A stretch of 64,000 nucleotides of DNA, taken from the NCBI RefSeq assembly GCF_020141465.1, contig NZ_JAHSPD010000001.1, positions 1,842,374 to 1,906,373 of the forward strand, in the 5' to 3' direction. The DNA is from Roseovarius carneus. GTDB lineage: Bacteria > Pseudomonadota > Alphaproteobacteria > Rhodobacterales > Rhodobacteraceae. The stretch's first letter is position 1. Every line of letters begins with the position of its first letter. The translations under genes were made by a program, and so were the position numbers. The notes below the pieces were generated by a model. It was not told where the DNA came from and ran no database searches. It worked only from the letters and a program-made list of their open reading frames with translations. This document shows positions 28,191 through 38,708 of the stretch, in pieces.

Positions 28191-28930
28191 GTCACGGGCT
28201 CCTGAGGCAGGTGGCGGTAATGGTAGCGCGCGGCGAGGGTCATCCCCAGCTCTGCATAGAGCGCGTTGGCGGCTGTGTTCGCCTCGGTGCAGATGACGGC
28301 GAGCGTGCCTGCCCCTTGCGCTTTGGCCCAGAGAGCGGCCTCTTGCATCATATATCGCCCGAGGCTGCGGCGGCGGTTTTGCGGCAGCACTTCGATGGCG
28401 TGGACCATCGCAATGCCCTCGTGGAGGGCCACATATCCTGTCCCTGCGGGCCGGTCGCCGTCGCGGCCCAGAATGGCGGTCTTGGCGCAGGTGCTGCGGC
28501 TCATGACGTCAAGGCGCGCGGCGTCGATGCCGCCGCTGGCCCAGATCTCGCGCTGAATCTCAAGCGGAGGCCAGATGTGGAATGTCGCGGTGCGCGGTGG
28601 AGCGGGGCTGGTTAATGCCCCTGTGGGCACGATGTAGATTTTGACAGGGTCGATTACTGCATAGCCTGCCTCCGCCAGGCTTGCGTCGAGTGCATCCTCG
28701 CCCGCGCGGATCATGAAGAGCGGGGCTTGGCCCATTGCGCGCATCGCGTCCTCTGCGGCCATGCGCTTCTGCGCCCCTGCGGCCGCCCTCGCCGTGGCCG
28801 CGCTCACGCGTTTGCCGCCGCCTGCGCCCTGGCGCAACGTGAAGGGGCCGCAGACATGGGTGCTGGCGGGGGGCCATGTGGCCTCAACCACGGCGTAAAG
28901 TGTCTCGGGTGTGATGCGTGGCACGCTCAT
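28187..28930 (-). CDS. GNAT-family N-acetyltransferase
   Basis: This 247-residue protein has its acetyl-CoA motif in the C-terminal half (VLPQNRRRSLGRYMMQEAAL) and a less conserved N-terminal half. The substrate is unknown. Start and stop overlap both neighbours by four bases. Confidence 0.85.
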   Translation of the reverse strand: MSVPRITPETLYAVVEATWPPASTHVCGPFTLRQGAGGGKRVSAATARAAAGAQKRMAAEDAMRAMGQAPLFMIRAGEDALDASLAEAGYAVIDPVKIYIVPTGALTSPAPPRTATFHIWPPLEIQREIWASGGIDAARLDVMSRSTCAKTAILGRDGDRPAGTGYVALHEGIAMVHAIEVLPQNRRRSLGRYMMQEAALWAKAQGAGTLAVICTEANTAANALYAELGMTLAARYHYRHLPQEPVT

Positions 28931-29646
28931 GCGAAGAGCCTCGCGAGGGCGACCATCGCCGCATCTATCTGCGCGCCGTCCTGACCCCGCACGACTATAT
29001 TGGCGCCATATGCTCCGTGGCGCTGAAACGGGTAGGAGCCGAAGCTAAGTTCGGGATAGCGCGCCGCCAGATCGCCCAAAGGCCCCGCGATATCACCCTC
29101 GCCGCGCTGCACCTCCAGCGATTGTGACAGCACTGGCGCGCCGCCCGTGAGGCTGGGCAGAAGGCCCGCCAGCATCGCCTCGAAAATCTTGGGCACACCG
29201 GCCATGACATGCACATTGCCAAGGGTGAAACCGGGGGCCGCGCTGACCGGATTGTCGATGAGTATGGCGCCCTCTGGGATGCGCGCCATACGCAGGCGGG
29301 CGGCGTTAAGCTCAATCCCCGCGCGGTCGTAATGCGCGGCAAGGATGGCGCGGGCGTCGTCGCGTATGTCAATGCGGGCCCCCATGGCGGCGGCCACATT
29401 ATCGGCGGTGATATCATCATGGGTGGGGCCAATGCCGCCGGAGGTAAAGACGTGGGTGAAGCCCGCACTCAGCGCCTTGGCGGCGGTCTGGATCGCCACG
29501 GGATCGTCGCTGACCACGCGCACCTCGCACAGATCAATCCCCGCGGTCGTCAGGGCATTGGCCAGATGGTGCATATTCGCATCGCGGGTGCGCCCCGACA
29601 GTATCTCATCCCCGATCACAAGCATGGCGGCTGTAGGGTTCGGCAT
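28927..29646 (-). CDS. Competence/damage-inducible protein A family (molybdopterin-binding domain only)
   Basis: This 239-residue protein has the MoaB/Mog-type motifs IGDEILSGRTRDAN and FTSGGIGPTHDD. It lacks the C-terminal CinA nicotinamide-nucleotide amidase domain, so it is the short form. The role may be in nucleotide repair or a molybdopterin-like binding function. ATG 29646 starts the five-gene operon and is divergent from sfsA with only 48 bases between. Confidence 0.9.
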   Translation of the reverse strand: MPNPTAAMLVIGDEILSGRTRDANMHHLANALTTAGIDLCEVRVVSDDPVAIQTAAKALSAGFTHVFTSGGIGPTHDDITADNVAAAMGARIDIRDDARAILAAHYDRAGIELNAARLRMARIPEGAILIDNPVSAAPGFTLGNVHVMAGVPKIFEAMLAGLLPSLTGGAPVLSQSLEVQRGEGDIAGPLGDLAARYPELSFGSYPFQRHGAYGANIVVRGQDGAQIDAAMVALARLFA

Positions 29647-29694
29647 GGGACGCGCTCCTTGAATGGTCTGCCTGCCCGGTATAGGCCTGCGCCC

Positions 29695-30393
29695 ATGCGG
29701 TTTCAAACCCCTCTTATGCGGGCGCGGCTGGTGCGGCGCTATAAACGCTTTCTGGCCGATATCGTGCTGGAGGACGGGCGCGAGGTTGTGGCCCATTGCG
29801 CCAACCCCGGTGCGATGACGGGGCTGGCCCAGCCCGGTGCCGCGATCTGGGTGGAGCCGAATGACGACCCCAAGAAAAAGCTGAAATACGGCTGGCGGCT
29901 GACCGAGCTTGAGGCGGGGCATATGGCTTGCGTGGACACGGGGGCCGCGAACCGGCTGGTACGCGCAGCACTTGAGCATGGGCTTGAGGGGTTCGAAGGT
30001 TATGACCAGATCCTGCCCGAACAGAAATACGGCGAGGCCAGCCGCATTGACTTTCTTCTGCGCGGTGCCGGGCGCGTGGACGCCTATGTCGAAGTGAAAT
30101 CCGTGACCCTGTCACGCCGCACTGGGTTGGCAGAATTCCCCGATACGGTGACCGCACGCGGCGCACGGCATTTGCACGAGTTGGCCCATGTGGCGCGGAC
30201 AGGGGCGCGGGCCGTGCTGCTTTACGTGGTGCAACGCTCCGATTGCACTCATATGAGTGTGGCGGGCGATATTGATCCCGCCTACGCCGCAGCTATGGAC
30301 GCGGCACGCGTGGCAGGGATGGAAATCATGGCGCTGGGCGCGCACCCGACCCCGGATGGCATCACGCTGACGGAGCTTCTGCCGCTCCTGTGA
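29695..30393 (+). CDS. sfsA: Sugar fermentation stimulation protein homologue SfsA
   Basis: This 232-residue protein opens with MRFQTPLMRARLVRRYKRFL. The SfsA hallmarks HCANPGAM, EVKSVTL and FPDTVTARG follow, and the C-terminal half resembles nuclease folds. Its biological role is not settled. ATG 29695 is chosen by homologous length. The gene stands 77 bases before map on the same strand. Confidence 0.95.
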   Translation: MRFQTPLMRARLVRRYKRFLADIVLEDGREVVAHCANPGAMTGLAQPGAAIWVEPNDDPKKKLKYGWRLTELEAGHMACVDTGAANRLVRAALEHGLEGFEGYDQILPEQKYGEASRIDFLLRGAGRVDAYVEVKSVTLSRRTGLAEFPDTVTARGARHLHELAHVARTGARAVLLYVVQRSDCTHMSVAGDIDPAYAAAMDAARVAGMEIMALGAHPTPDGITLTELLPLL

Positions 30394-30470
30394 AGGATGT
30401 GCCGTAATTGGCCGCGCAACACTGGCCCTTTTGCGGAAATTCCCCTACATACGCGCCATAGCTAAAACGC

Positions 30471-31298
30471 ATGAGGCCCACCTTGAAAAAAGAGCACCGC
30501 GGACGCGTGACACGGGACGGGATTCGCATCTATTCGGATGCGGATTTCGCAGGCATGCACAAGGCAGGCGCCCTCGCCGCTGCGATTCTCGATAGGGTAG
30601 CGCCCGAGGTACAAGTGGGCCAAAGCACGGCAGCTCTGGACGCGATGATCGAAGCGATGGTGGATGAGGCTGGTGCCACTTCCGCCACGATCGGCTACAA
30701 GGGCTACAAACACGCCAGCTGCATCAGCGTGAACCACGTGGTCTGCCACGGCATCCCCGGCGAGAAGCTCTTGAAGGATGGTGATATTCTCAACATCGAC
30801 GTGACGGTGATTGTGGACGGCTGGTTCGGCGATACCAGTCGCATGTATGTGGCAGGCAAATTGCCCCGCAGGGCCGAGCGGCTGATCGAAGTCACACATG
30901 ACGCGCTGATGAAGGGGATCGAGGCGGTGCGCCCCGGCAACACATTTGGCGATATCGGCGCGGCGATCCAAACCTATGTCGAGGCGCAGCGCATGTCGGT
31001 CGTGCGTGATTTTTGCGGGCATGGGCTGGGTCTCGTCTTTCACGCGCCGCCCAATGTGCTGCACTATGGCCGCGCGGGCACGGGGCCAAAGCTTGAAGAA
31101 GGCATGTTCTTTACGATTGAGCCAATGGTTAATTTGGGCCGGCCCGAAACCAAGGTACTCGCTGATGACTGGACCGCGGTGACGCGCGACAAATCCCTCT
31201 CGGCGCAGTTCGAGCACTCAGTCGGCGTGACGTCGGATGGGGTGGATATTTTCACCCTGTCGCCCGGCGGACTTTTCCACCCAACCTATTCTGCGTGA
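30471..31298 (+). CDS. map: Methionine aminopeptidase, type I
   Basis: This 275-residue enzyme removes the initiator methionine. Metal ligands are visible in ILNIDVTVIVDGWFGDTSRM (two Asp), CGHGLGLVFH (His), and MFFTIEPM (Glu). The C-terminal EHSVGVTSDG stretch supplies the last ligand. It ends upstream of an inverted pair of dispersed motifs and converges on the flavoprotein gene. Confidence 0.97.
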   Translation: MRPTLKKEHRGRVTRDGIRIYSDADFAGMHKAGALAAAILDRVAPEVQVGQSTAALDAMIEAMVDEAGATSATIGYKGYKHASCISVNHVVCHGIPGEKLLKDGDILNIDVTVIVDGWFGDTSRMYVAGKLPRRAERLIEVTHDALMKGIEAVRPGNTFGDIGAAIQTYVEAQRMSVVRDFCGHGLGLVFHAPPNVLHYGRAGTGPKLEEGMFFTIEPMVNLGRPETKVLADDWTAVTRDKSLSAQFEHSVGVTSDGVDIFTLSPGGLFHPTYSA

Positions 31299-31305
31299 TC
31301 TTTCA

Positions 31306-31330
31306 GGCTTTCTTCTTTGCATAAATACTC
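31306..31330 (-). repeat. GAGTATTT/AAGAAGAA motif, copy 2 (minus)
   Basis: Read on the minus strand, it gives GAGTATTTATGCAAAGAAGA then AAGCC. It begins eight bases after map and faces copy 3 as an inverted pair. Confidence 0.75.
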
Positions 31331-31351
31331 AATGCTGGGCCACGCTTAAGG

Positions 31352-31386
31352 CGCCTCCGGCGGGAGTATTTGGACTAAGAAGAAGC
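31352..31386 (+). repeat. GAGTATTT/AAGAAGAA motif, copy 3 with CTCC-GGCG-GGAG head
   Basis: CGCCTCCGGCGGGAGTATTT followed by GGACTAAGAAGAAGC. The head can form a small CTCC/GGAG hairpin before TATTT. It lies nine bases from the stop of the minus-strand flavoprotein gene. Confidence 0.75.
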
Positions 31387-31394
31387 TTTGGGGG

Positions 31395-32582
31395 CTAAAG
31401 GCGGGCCGCGATTGCGGCTGCGGCGGCGGCGCCTGAGCTCCACGCCCATTGGAAGTTGTAGCCGCCGAGCCAGCCTGTGACATCCGCCGCCTCTCCGATG
31501 ATGAAGAGGCCGGACTGGTGGCGGCTTTCCATGGTTTTGGATGATAGCCCATCGGTGTCCACGCCACCCATCGTAACTTCCGCTGTGCGGTAGCCTTCGG
31601 TGCCGCCGGGGGTGAGCTGCCAGTGGCGCAGGCCCTCTGTCAGCGCGGTCAGGGCCGCGTCGGATTGATCGGCGAGTTTGCTGGTCAATGAGAGGTTCAG
31701 CTCCGCCTCCAGCACCGGCACGAGGCGGGCGGGGAGGTGGCGGCCAAGCTCGGTGTTGATTTGGTGGCGACCCGATCGGCTGCGTTGCGCGCGCATGGCC
31801 TCCATCAGAGTGCCCTTGGGGTCGAGATCGACGCTGATCGGCGCGCCTTCTTGCCAGTAGGAGGAGATTTGCAGCATCGCGGGGCCGGAAAGCCCGCGAT
31901 GGGTGAAGAGAAGATTTTCTTCGAACTCTGTGCCACCGGCGCTGGCGCGCACGGGAACGGAGAGGCCGGAGAGGGCCGCGAAGCGGCCTTCGGGGAAGGT
32001 AAAGGGCACAAGGCCCGCGCGGGTGGGTGTGAGCGTGTGGCCGAATTGTTGCGCGATGTCGTAGGCCAGCCCGGTCGCGCCCATTTTCGGGATGGATTTG
32101 CCGCCTGTGGCGAGCACGAGGTGACGCGCGGTGACAGGGCGTTGTGCGCCTTCTTTCTCCAGCGTGGCTTGGAAGTGGGTGCCGTCATGGCTGAGGTCTT
32201 TGAGCGACGTTTGCAGCCAGAGTGCTGCGCCTGCGCGCGTCATCTCGGCGCGCAGCATCGTGATGATGTCCTTGGCAGAGGTGTCGCAGAAGAGCTGTCC
32301 CAGTGTTTTCTCGTGCCAAGCGATACGGTGCTGATCCACGAGGGCTATAAAGTCCCACTGGGTATAGCGGCTGAGCGCGGATTTGCAGAAATGTGGGTTT
32401 TGCGACAGGAAATTTTCGGGCGCTGCATGCATGTTGGTGAAGTTGCAACGCCCACCGCCGGAGATGCGGATTTTCTCGCCCGGCGCGCGGGCGTGGTCAA
32501 TCACAAGGCTGCGGCCTTTGCCGCGTGCCGCGCACATCATACCCGCCGCCCCGGCGCCCAATATCAGCGTATCCACATCCAT
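31395..32582 (-). CDS. BaiN/HI0933-type flavoprotein (NAD(P)/FAD-dependent oxidoreductase)
   Basis: This 395-residue protein has the FAD-binding start DVDTLILGAGAAGMMCAARG and the family sequences GEKIRISGGGRCNFTN and LVLATGGKSIPKMGATG. It ends with WLGGYNFQWAWSSGAAAA. Family members are flavin reductases of uncertain substrate. Convergent with map, divergent from ftsW. Confidence 0.93.
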   Translation of the reverse strand: MDVDTLILGAGAAGMMCAARGKGRSLVIDHARAPGEKIRISGGGRCNFTNMHAAPENFLSQNPHFCKSALSRYTQWDFIALVDQHRIAWHEKTLGQLFCDTSAKDIITMLRAEMTRAGAALWLQTSLKDLSHDGTHFQATLEKEGAQRPVTARHLVLATGGKSIPKMGATGLAYDIAQQFGHTLTPTRAGLVPFTFPEGRFAALSGLSVPVRASAGGTEFEENLLFTHRGLSGPAMLQISSYWQEGAPISVDLDPKGTLMEAMRAQRSRSGRHQINTELGRHLPARLVPVLEAELNLSLTSKLADQSDAALTALTEGLRHWQLTPGGTEGYRTAEVTMGGVDTDGLSSKTMESRHQSGLFIIGEAADVTGWLGGYNFQWAWSSGAAAAAAIAARL

Positions 32583-32794
32583 GCAGGCGGCGTGCCTGAT
32601 TGCGGGGGCTGGGTCAAGGGACGCCTCACCTGCGCAGATGGCCGGGTGCTGTGGCGGGGCACCGCTTTATGCAGTTGGCTCTGCAAGTCACACCACAAGC
32701 TTTTGCGCCCTTCCCTAAAAGGCGCGGTGCTGTTAAACTAAAAGCATAGATCCCGAAAAGGGGCGTGTTCAGAGGCAATAATCGGCGTGGTGTC

Positions 32795-33961
32795 ATGACA
32801 GAGATGGTCTATGGGTCGGTCCCGGTGCGGGAAGTTGAGCCCGTTCTTCCCAAGTGGTGGCGGACAATCGACAAATGGTCGATATCTTGCGTGTTTGTTC
32901 TTTTTGGGATCGGGCTTTTGCTTGGTTTTGCGGCGTCGCCGCCCTTGGCCGAAAAGAACGGCTTTGATCACTTTCATTATGTGCAGCGGCAGATGTTTTT
33001 CGGCGGCCTTGCGATGACGGCGATGGTGTTGACGTCGATGATGACGCCGCTTCTGGTACGCCGTCTGGCGGTGATCGGGTTTTTGATCTCGCTTGTGGCT
33101 TTGATGCTGTTGCCGGTGTTGGGTACTGATTTTGGCAAAGGGGCAACGCGGTGGTATTCGCTTGGGTTCGCCTCGATCCAACCGTCTGAGTTCCTCAAGC
33201 CCGGTTTTGTCGTCGTGGGCGCGTGGATGATGGCCGCAAGCCGCGAGATCAACGGGCCTCCGGGGCTCAGCTGGTCGTTCGTGCTGACGATGGTGATCGT
33301 GGCGTTTTTGGCGATGCAGCCTGATTTCGGACAGGCGGCTTTGGTGCTGTTTGCGTGGGGCGTGATGTATTTCGTGGCGGGTGCGCCGATTGTTTTGTTG
33401 ATGATTATGGCCGGGTTGGTGGTTTTTGCAGGCACTGTCGCCTATTCAAACTCCGAACATTTCGCCCGCCGCATCGACGGCTTTCTGAGCGCCGATCTGG
33501 ACCCTACAACGCAGTTGGGTTTTGCTACAAACGCTATCCGCGAGGGCGGATTTTTTGGTGTGGGCGTGGGCGAGGGCACTGTGAAATGGTCACTCCCGGA
33601 TGCGCATACCGACTTCATTATTGCCGTGGCGGCTGAAGAATATGGGCTGGTTCTCGTGATTGTGATCATCACTCTTTATGCGTTGATCGCTGTTCGGTCG
33701 CTTATGCGGCTGATGCGGGAGCGCGATCCGTTTATCCGCCTTGCAGGCACCGGTCTCGTGGCTATTTTCGCGGTGCAGGCGATGATCAATATGGGCGTCG
33801 CGGTGCGGCTTTTGCCGGCCAAGGGCATGACGCTGCCCTTTGTGAGCTATGGGGGCTCGTCGCTGATTGCTGGAGGGATTGCGTTGGGGATGCTTTTTGC
33901 ATTCACGCGCCAACGCCCGCAAGGTGAGATCGGAGATATCCTCAGAGGGCGCGGAAGATGA
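32795..33961 (+). CDS. ftsW: Lipid II polymerase / SEDS protein FtsW
   Basis: This protein of about 388 residues has some ten membrane helices. It carries the SEDS motifs QPDFGQA and the C-terminal [13 protein letters not shown]. FtsW polymerises septal peptidoglycan with FtsI. ATG 32795 (MTEMVYG) is preferred to the GTG at 32765, but no strong ribosome site supports either. It starts the ftsW-to-ftsA run, whose genes overlap or nearly touch up to DUF2484. Its upstream 212 bases face the divergent flavoprotein gene. Confidence 0.95.
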   Translation: MTEMVYGSVPVREVEPVLPKWWRTIDKWSISCVFVLFGIGLLLGFAASPPLAEKNGFDHFHYVQRQMFFGGLAMTAMVLTSMMTPLLVRRLAVIGFLISLVALMLLPVLGTDFGKGATRWYSLGFASIQPSEFLKPGFVVVGAWMMAASREINGPPGLSWSFVLTMVIVAFLAMQPDFGQAALVLFAWGVMYFVAGAPIVLLMIMAGLVVFAGTVAYSNSEHFARRIDGFLSADLDPTTQLGFATNAIREGGFFGVGVGEGTVKWSLPDAHTDFIIAVAAEEYGLVLVIVIITLYALIAVRSLMRLMRERDPFIRLAGTGLVAIFAVQAMINMGVAVRLLPAKGMTLPFVSYGGSSLIAGGIALGMLFAFTRQRPQGEIGDILRGRGR

Positions 33962-35058
33962 GCGCGCCGCTCCTGCTGATGGCCGCTGGCGGCACGGGTG
34001 GGCATATGTTCCCGGCGCAGGCGCTGGCTGAGGTGATGCTCAAGCGCGGATGGCGGGTGAAGCTGAGCACGGATGCGCGCGGCGCGCGCTACACGGGCGG
34101 GTTTTCGCATGCCGTGGCGATCGAGCAGGTCGCCAGTGCGACGTTCTCGCGCGGGGGGCTTGCCTCCAAGGCGATGGCGCCGTTTCATATTGCAGGCGGC
34201 GTCATGGGGGCGGCCTTGCGCATGGCACGCGAAAAGCCCGATGTGGTCGTGGGCTTTGGTGGCTATCCGTCCATTCCGGCGCTCGCGGCGGCCACACTCC
34301 TGCGCCGTCCGCGCATGGTGCATGAACAAAACGGCGTGCTGGGCCGCGTCAATCAGGTGTTTGCCACCCGTGTCGATGCGGTGGCCTGCGGCACATGGCC
34401 GACCGCGATGCCCGAGGGTGTTGAGGCCACGCATGTGGGTAACCCGGTGCGCGCCTCGGTGTTGGAGCGGGCGGGCGCGGGCTATATCCCGCCCGGCGAT
34501 TATCCGATGGAGATCCTTGTGATCGGCGGCTCTCAGGGCGCGCGGGTTCTGTCGGACACGGTGCCCCCCGCGATTGCGGCCCTTCCGATGGAGGTGCTGT
34601 CGCGCGTGCGCGTGAGCCATCAGGCACGCGATGAGGACATGGTGCGCGTGGCGGATTACTACGCCGAGCACGGCATCACCGCCGAGGTGCAGCCCTTCTT
34701 TCGCGATGTGCCGCGCCGGATGAGCGAGGCACAGCTTGTGATCAGCCGCGCGGGCGCGTCCTCGGTCGCGGATATCTCGGTGATTGGCCGCCCCTCGATC
34801 CTGATCCCCTATGCGGCGGCCACGGGTGACCATCAGAGCGTCAATGCCCGCGCCCTCAGCCAGGCAGGTGGCGCAATCTTGCTGCCGGAAAGCGCGCTCA
34901 CGACTGAGATGTTGGCCGCGCAGATCGAGACGATTATGACAAACCCTGACGGTGCGGCGCAGATGGCCGAGGCGGCTCTTGGCTGCGGCTTGCCCGATGC
35001 GGCCGAGCGGTTGGCTGCCCTTGTCGAAACTCTTGCCAGCAAAGGCCGCAGGTCATGA
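33958..35058 (+). CDS. murG: UDP-GlcNAc--lipid I transferase MurG
   Basis: This 366-residue membrane-associated glycosyltransferase makes lipid II. It opens with [17 protein letters not shown] and has [13 protein letters not shown] and the [11 protein letters not shown] donor site. The start overlaps ftsW by four bases and the stop overlaps murC by four bases. Confidence 0.97.
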   Translation: MSAPLLLMAAGGTGGHMFPAQALAEVMLKRGWRVKLSTDARGARYTGGFSHAVAIEQVASATFSRGGLASKAMAPFHIAGGVMGAALRMAREKPDVVVGFGGYPSIPALAAATLLRRPRMVHEQNGVLGRVNQVFATRVDAVACGTWPTAMPEGVEATHVGNPVRASVLERAGAGYIPPGDYPMEILVIGGSQGARVLSDTVPPAIAALPMEVLSRVRVSHQARDEDMVRVADYYAEHGITAEVQPFFRDVPRRMSEAQLVISRAGASSVADISVIGRPSILIPYAAATGDHQSVNARALSQAGGAILLPESALTTEMLAAQIETIMTNPDGAAQMAEAALGCGLPDAAERLAALVETLASKGRRS

Positions 35059-36464
35059 ACGCAGCAACCAAACTTCCCGGCGATGTCGGCCCAATTCATT
35101 TTATCGGTATTGGTGGGATCGGCATGTCGGGCATTGCCGAAGTGCTTTTGAACCACGGCTATGTGGTGCAGGGCAGCGATCTGAAATCCTCTGCTTTGAC
35201 CAAACGGCTGGCCAAGAAAGGTGCATTGATCTTTGAGGGGCAGCGCGCTGAGAACATTGAGGAGGCCGAGGTCGTCGTGATCTCCTCCGCGATCAAGCCG
35301 GGCAATCCGGAGCTGGACGCGGCGCGCCTCAAAGGTCTGCCCATCGTGCGCCGGGCCGAGATGCTGGCGGAGCTGATGCGCCTCAAATCCAACGTGGCTG
35401 TGGCAGGCACCCATGGCAAGACGACGACGACTACCATGGTCGCGGCCCTTCTGGATCACGGCAAGTTCGACCCCACGGTGGTCAACGGCGGGATCATCCA
35501 CGCGTATGGGAGCAACGCGCGCGTCGGGCAGGGCGAATGGATGGTGGTCGAGGCCGATGAGAGCGACGGCACGTTCAACCGCCTGCCCGCGACCATCGCC
35601 ATCGTGACCAATATCGATCCCGAGCATATGGAGCATTGGGGCACCGTTGAAGCCCTACACAAAGGCTTTGAGGATTTTGTGAGCAATATCCCGTTCTACG
35701 GTCTTGCGGTCTGCTGTACCGATGATGCGGATGTGCAGGCGCTTGTCGGCAAGATCACCGACCGGCGCGTGCTGACCTATGGGTTTAATACGCAAGCGGA
35801 TGTGCGCGCGGTCAACCTGCGCTATGCCAAGGGGATTGCACATTTTGACGTAGCGCTTCAGGCCGAGGGGCTGATGATCGAGGGCTGCACCTTGCCGATG
35901 CCCGGCGATCATAATGTGTCCAACGCGCTGAGCGCCGTGGCCGTAGCCCGCCATTTGGGTATGAAACGCGACGAAATCCGCGCGGCATTGGCCGCGTTCG
36001 GCGGCGTGAACCGGCGCTTTACCCGCGTGGGCGAAGTGGACGGCGTTACCATTATTGACGATTACGGCCACCACCCGACCGAGATCGCCGCCGTGCTGAA
36101 AGCCGCGCGGCAAGCCACCGAAGGCCGTATCATCGCGGTGCATCAGCCGCATAGATATTCCCGGCTAAGCCATCATTTTGAGGAGTTCTGCGCCTGTTTC
36201 AACGAGGCGGATGTGGTGGCGATTACGGATGTATTCTCGGCGGGCGAAGAGCCGATTGACGGCGCGAGCCGTGATGATCTGGTGGCGGGCCTCATGCGGC
36301 ACGGGCATCGCCATGCGCGCGCCATTCGCGACGAGGATGATCTTGTCCGGCTCGTGCGCGAGCAGGCGGGGCCGGGCGATATGGTGGTGTGTCTCGGGGC
36401 AGGCACGATTGGTGGCTGGGCCACGGGGCTTCCCAAACGGCTGCAAAAGGCGGCGGCGGCATGA
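35055..36464 (+). CDS. murC: UDP-N-acetylmuramate--L-alanine ligase
   Basis: This 469-residue cytoplasmic ligase adds the first amino acid of the stem peptide. The ATP-binding loop GTHGKTTTT lies near residue 119, and [11 protein letters not shown] is near the N terminus. The start overlaps murG and the stop overlaps the DUF2484 gene, each by four bases. Confidence 0.98.
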   Translation: MNAATKLPGDVGPIHFIGIGGIGMSGIAEVLLNHGYVVQGSDLKSSALTKRLAKKGALIFEGQRAENIEEAEVVVISSAIKPGNPELDAARLKGLPIVRRAEMLAELMRLKSNVAVAGTHGKTTTTTMVAALLDHGKFDPTVVNGGIIHAYGSNARVGQGEWMVVEADESDGTFNRLPATIAIVTNIDPEHMEHWGTVEALHKGFEDFVSNIPFYGLAVCCTDDADVQALVGKITDRRVLTYGFNTQADVRAVNLRYAKGIAHFDVALQAEGLMIEGCTLPMPGDHNVSNALSAVAVARHLGMKRDEIRAALAAFGGVNRRFTRVGEVDGVTIIDDYGHHPTEIAAVLKAARQATEGRIIAVHQPHRYSRLSHHFEEFCACFNEADVVAITDVFSAGEEPIDGASRDDLVAGLMRHGHRHARAIRDEDDLVRLVREQAGPGDMVVCLGAGTIGGWATGLPKRLQKAAAA

Positions 36465-36736
36465 GCATATCCCTGATCCTTGCGTGTATCTGGGCGTTGA
36501 GTGCGAACCTTCTGGCGATGATGCCGAGCCGGGACATGCACTGGAAGGTGGCTTACGGGTTGATCGCAATCGGCATCCCCATCCTTGGGTTTGTCACCTA
36601 CCAAAACGGGCCTTGGGTCGGGCTTTTCGTGCTGGCGGCGGGTATGTCGATGCTGCGCTGGCCGGTGCGGTATCTAGGCCGCTGGGTCATGGGCCTTCTT
36701 GCGGGGCGCACGGGCGGGGGGGCTGGGCGGTCGTGA
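36461..36736 (+). CDS. DUF2484 family small membrane protein
   Basis: This 91-residue protein has three hydrophobic segments and the opening [22 protein letters not shown]2484 gene in this place between murC and murB is typical of roseobacters. The function is unknown, but strict linkage to murein genes suggests a wall or division role. ATG 36461 overlaps the murC stop by four bases. Confidence 0.85.
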   Translation: MSISLILACIWALSANLLAMMPSRDMHWKVAYGLIAIGIPILGFVTYQNGPWVGLFVLAAGMSMLRWPVRYLGRWVMGLLAGRTGGGAGRS

Positions 36737-36744
36737 AGAATTTT

Positions 36745-36767
36745 GAGTATTTTTGCAAAGAAGAAGG
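36745..36767 (+). repeat. GAGTATTT/AAGAAGAA motif, copy 4
   Basis: GAGTATTTTTGCAAAGAAGA then AGG ends two bases before the murB ATG, inside the operon. Here its purine-rich end may serve as the ribosome site. Confidence 0.75.
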
Positions 36768-36769
36768 GC

Positions 36770-37723
36770 ATGGCTGAGCGTGTGGCCCTGCCAGAGGTGC
36801 GCGGGAAGCTGACGCCGGGGCGCAGCCTTGCGGAGCTGACATGGCTGCGCGTGGGCGGGCCCGCGGATTGGCTGTTTCAGCCTGCGGATGTGCAGGATCT
36901 GGCCGATTTTCTGGGGGCGCTTGATGGGTCCGTCGATGTGTTTCCCATGGGGGTCGGCAGTAATTTGATCGTGCGCGACGGGGGCTTGCGGGCGGTGGTG
37001 ATCCGGCTGGGGCGCGGGTTTAACGGCATCGAGATCGACGCAGACCGCGTGATTGCAGGGGCGGCGGCACTGGATGCGCATGTGGCCCGGCGGGCTGCCG
37101 ATGCGGGGCTGGACTTGACGTTTTTGAGGACAATCCCCGGCGCGATTGGCGGGGCCGTGTGTATGAATGCGGGCTGTTATGGCAGCTATATCGCGGATGT
37201 GTTCGAGAGCGCAGAGGTCGTGACGCGGGCGGGCAAGCGGATCACGCTGAGCGCGCAGGATTTGCAATTTGCCTACCGTCATAGTGATGTGCCCGAAGGT
37301 GCTGTGATTGTGAGCGCTGTTTTGCGGGCGCCTGAAGGCGATCCGGCGGTACTTCATGCACGGATGGAGGCGCAGCTGAAAACGCGCGATGAGACGCAGC
37401 CCACCAAGGAGCGCACCGCGGGCAGCACGTTTCGCAATCCGGCCGGATTTTCCAGCACTGGCGCGGCGGATGATGTGCATGACCTCAAGGCGTGGAAGGT
37501 GATTGACGCGGCCGGGATGCGCGGCGCACGGCGCGGGGGCGCGCAGATGAGTCCGATGCATCCCAACTTTCTGGTCAATACCGGGGGCGCGACGGCGGCC
37601 GATCTGGAAGGTCTTGGCGAGGACGTGCGAAAAAAGGTTTTTCAAAGTAGCGCAATAGAGTTAGAGTGGGAAATCAAGCGGGTCGGTGTAACGGCCCCGA
37701 AATCCGGTCAGGCAAACGGTTAA
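36770..37723 (+). CDS. murB: UDP-N-acetylenolpyruvoylglucosamine reductase
   Basis: This 317-residue FAD enzyme completes UDP-MurNAc. [15 protein letters not shown] binds [20 protein letters not shown] follows, and [10 protein letters not shown] holds the active-site serine. ATG 36770 ([12 protein letters not shown]) is chosen; the TTG at 36743 would translate the dispersed motif. It follows DUF2484 by 33 bases and precedes ddl by 64. Confidence 0.96.
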   Translation: MAERVALPEVRGKLTPGRSLAELTWLRVGGPADWLFQPADVQDLADFLGALDGSVDVFPMGVGSNLIVRDGGLRAVVIRLGRGFNGIEIDADRVIAGAAALDAHVARRAADAGLDLTFLRTIPGAIGGAVCMNAGCYGSYIADVFESAEVVTRAGKRITLSAQDLQFAYRHSDVPEGAVIVSAVLRAPEGDPAVLHARMEAQLKTRDETQPTKERTAGSTFRNPAGFSSTGAADDVHDLKAWKVIDAAGMRGARRGGAQMSPMHPNFLVNTGGATAADLEGLGEDVRKKVFQSSAIELEWEIKRVGVTAPKSGQANG

Positions 37724-37787
37724 ACTGAGAAAACGCGAATAATAAGATAACAAGGGCCGCAAAGGCTCGGGACATTGAGGCAATCAG

Positions 37788-38708
37788 GTGGTGCGTTCGA
37801 GCAGAACAGCCCCGACAGTTGCGGTGATAATGGGCGGACCTTCGGCTGAGCGCGAAGTGTCATTGTCCTCAGGGCGTGAATGCGCCGCCGCGTTGCGGGA
37901 TGAAGGCTACAAAGTGGTCGAGGTCGATGCAGGCCGCGACCTTGCTATGCGTCTGTCCGAGATTGCCCCCGATGTTGTGTTCAACGCCCTGCATGGCCGC
38001 TGGGGCGAGGATGGATGCGTCCAAGGCCTGCTGGAATGGATGCAGATCCCCTATACCCATTCGGGCGTGCTGTCCTCCGCTTTGGCGATGGATAAGGAGG
38101 CGACGAAAGCCGCCTACCGCGCCCACGGATTGCCTGTGGTGGACAGTATTCTGGCCCCCCGCGACGAGGTGCGCCGCCGGCATGTGATGGCACCGCCCTA
38201 TGTGGTGAAACCCAATAATGAAGGCTCCTCGGTGGGCATTTATATTGTGCATGAGGCGGCCAACGCCCCCCCGCAGCTGGCCGATGATATGCCCGAGATG
38301 GTGATGGTCGAGACTTATGCGCCGGGGCGCGAGCTGACCACCACGGTGATGGGCAAACGCGCGCTGACGGTGACGGATATCCTGACCGATGGCTGGTATG
38401 ATTACTCGGCAAAATACGAGGTGGGTGGCTCGACCCATGTGGTGCCTGCGGACCTGCCGGGCGAGATTTTCACGGCGTGCATGGATTACGCGCAGCGCGC
38501 CCATGAGGCGCTGGGCTGCCGGGGTCTCAGCCGGACTGATTTTCGCTGGGACGAGACGCGTGGCAAGGATGGCCTGATCCTGCTGGAGACCAACACCCAG
38601 CCTGGCATGACACCAACTTCGCTCAGCCCCGAGCAGGTGAGGGCGCTGGGCATGAGCTTTGGGGCGCTGTGCAAATGGATGGTGGAGGATGCATCATGTC
38701 TGAGATGA
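37788..38708 (+). CDS. ddl: D-alanine--D-alanine ligase
   Basis: This 306-residue ATP-grasp enzyme makes D-Ala-D-Ala for the stem peptide. VAVIMGGPSAEREVSLSSG lies at the start, VVKPNNEGSSVGIYIV is the ATP-grasp, and LLETNTQPGMTPTSL binds the phosphate and metal. The start is GTG 37788. Its last 13 bases overlap the ftsQ start. Confidence 0.96.
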   Translation: MVRSSRTAPTVAVIMGGPSAEREVSLSSGRECAAALRDEGYKVVEVDAGRDLAMRLSEIAPDVVFNALHGRWGEDGCVQGLLEWMQIPYTHSGVLSSALAMDKEATKAAYRAHGLPVVDSILAPRDEVRRRHVMAPPYVVKPNNEGSSVGIYIVHEAANAPPQLADDMPEMVMVETYAPGRELTTTVMGKRALTVTDILTDGWYDYSAKYEVGGSTHVVPADLPGEIFTACMDYAQRAHEALGCRGLSRTDFRWDETRGKDGLILLETNTQPGMTPTSLSPEQVRALGMSFGALCKWMVEDASCLR

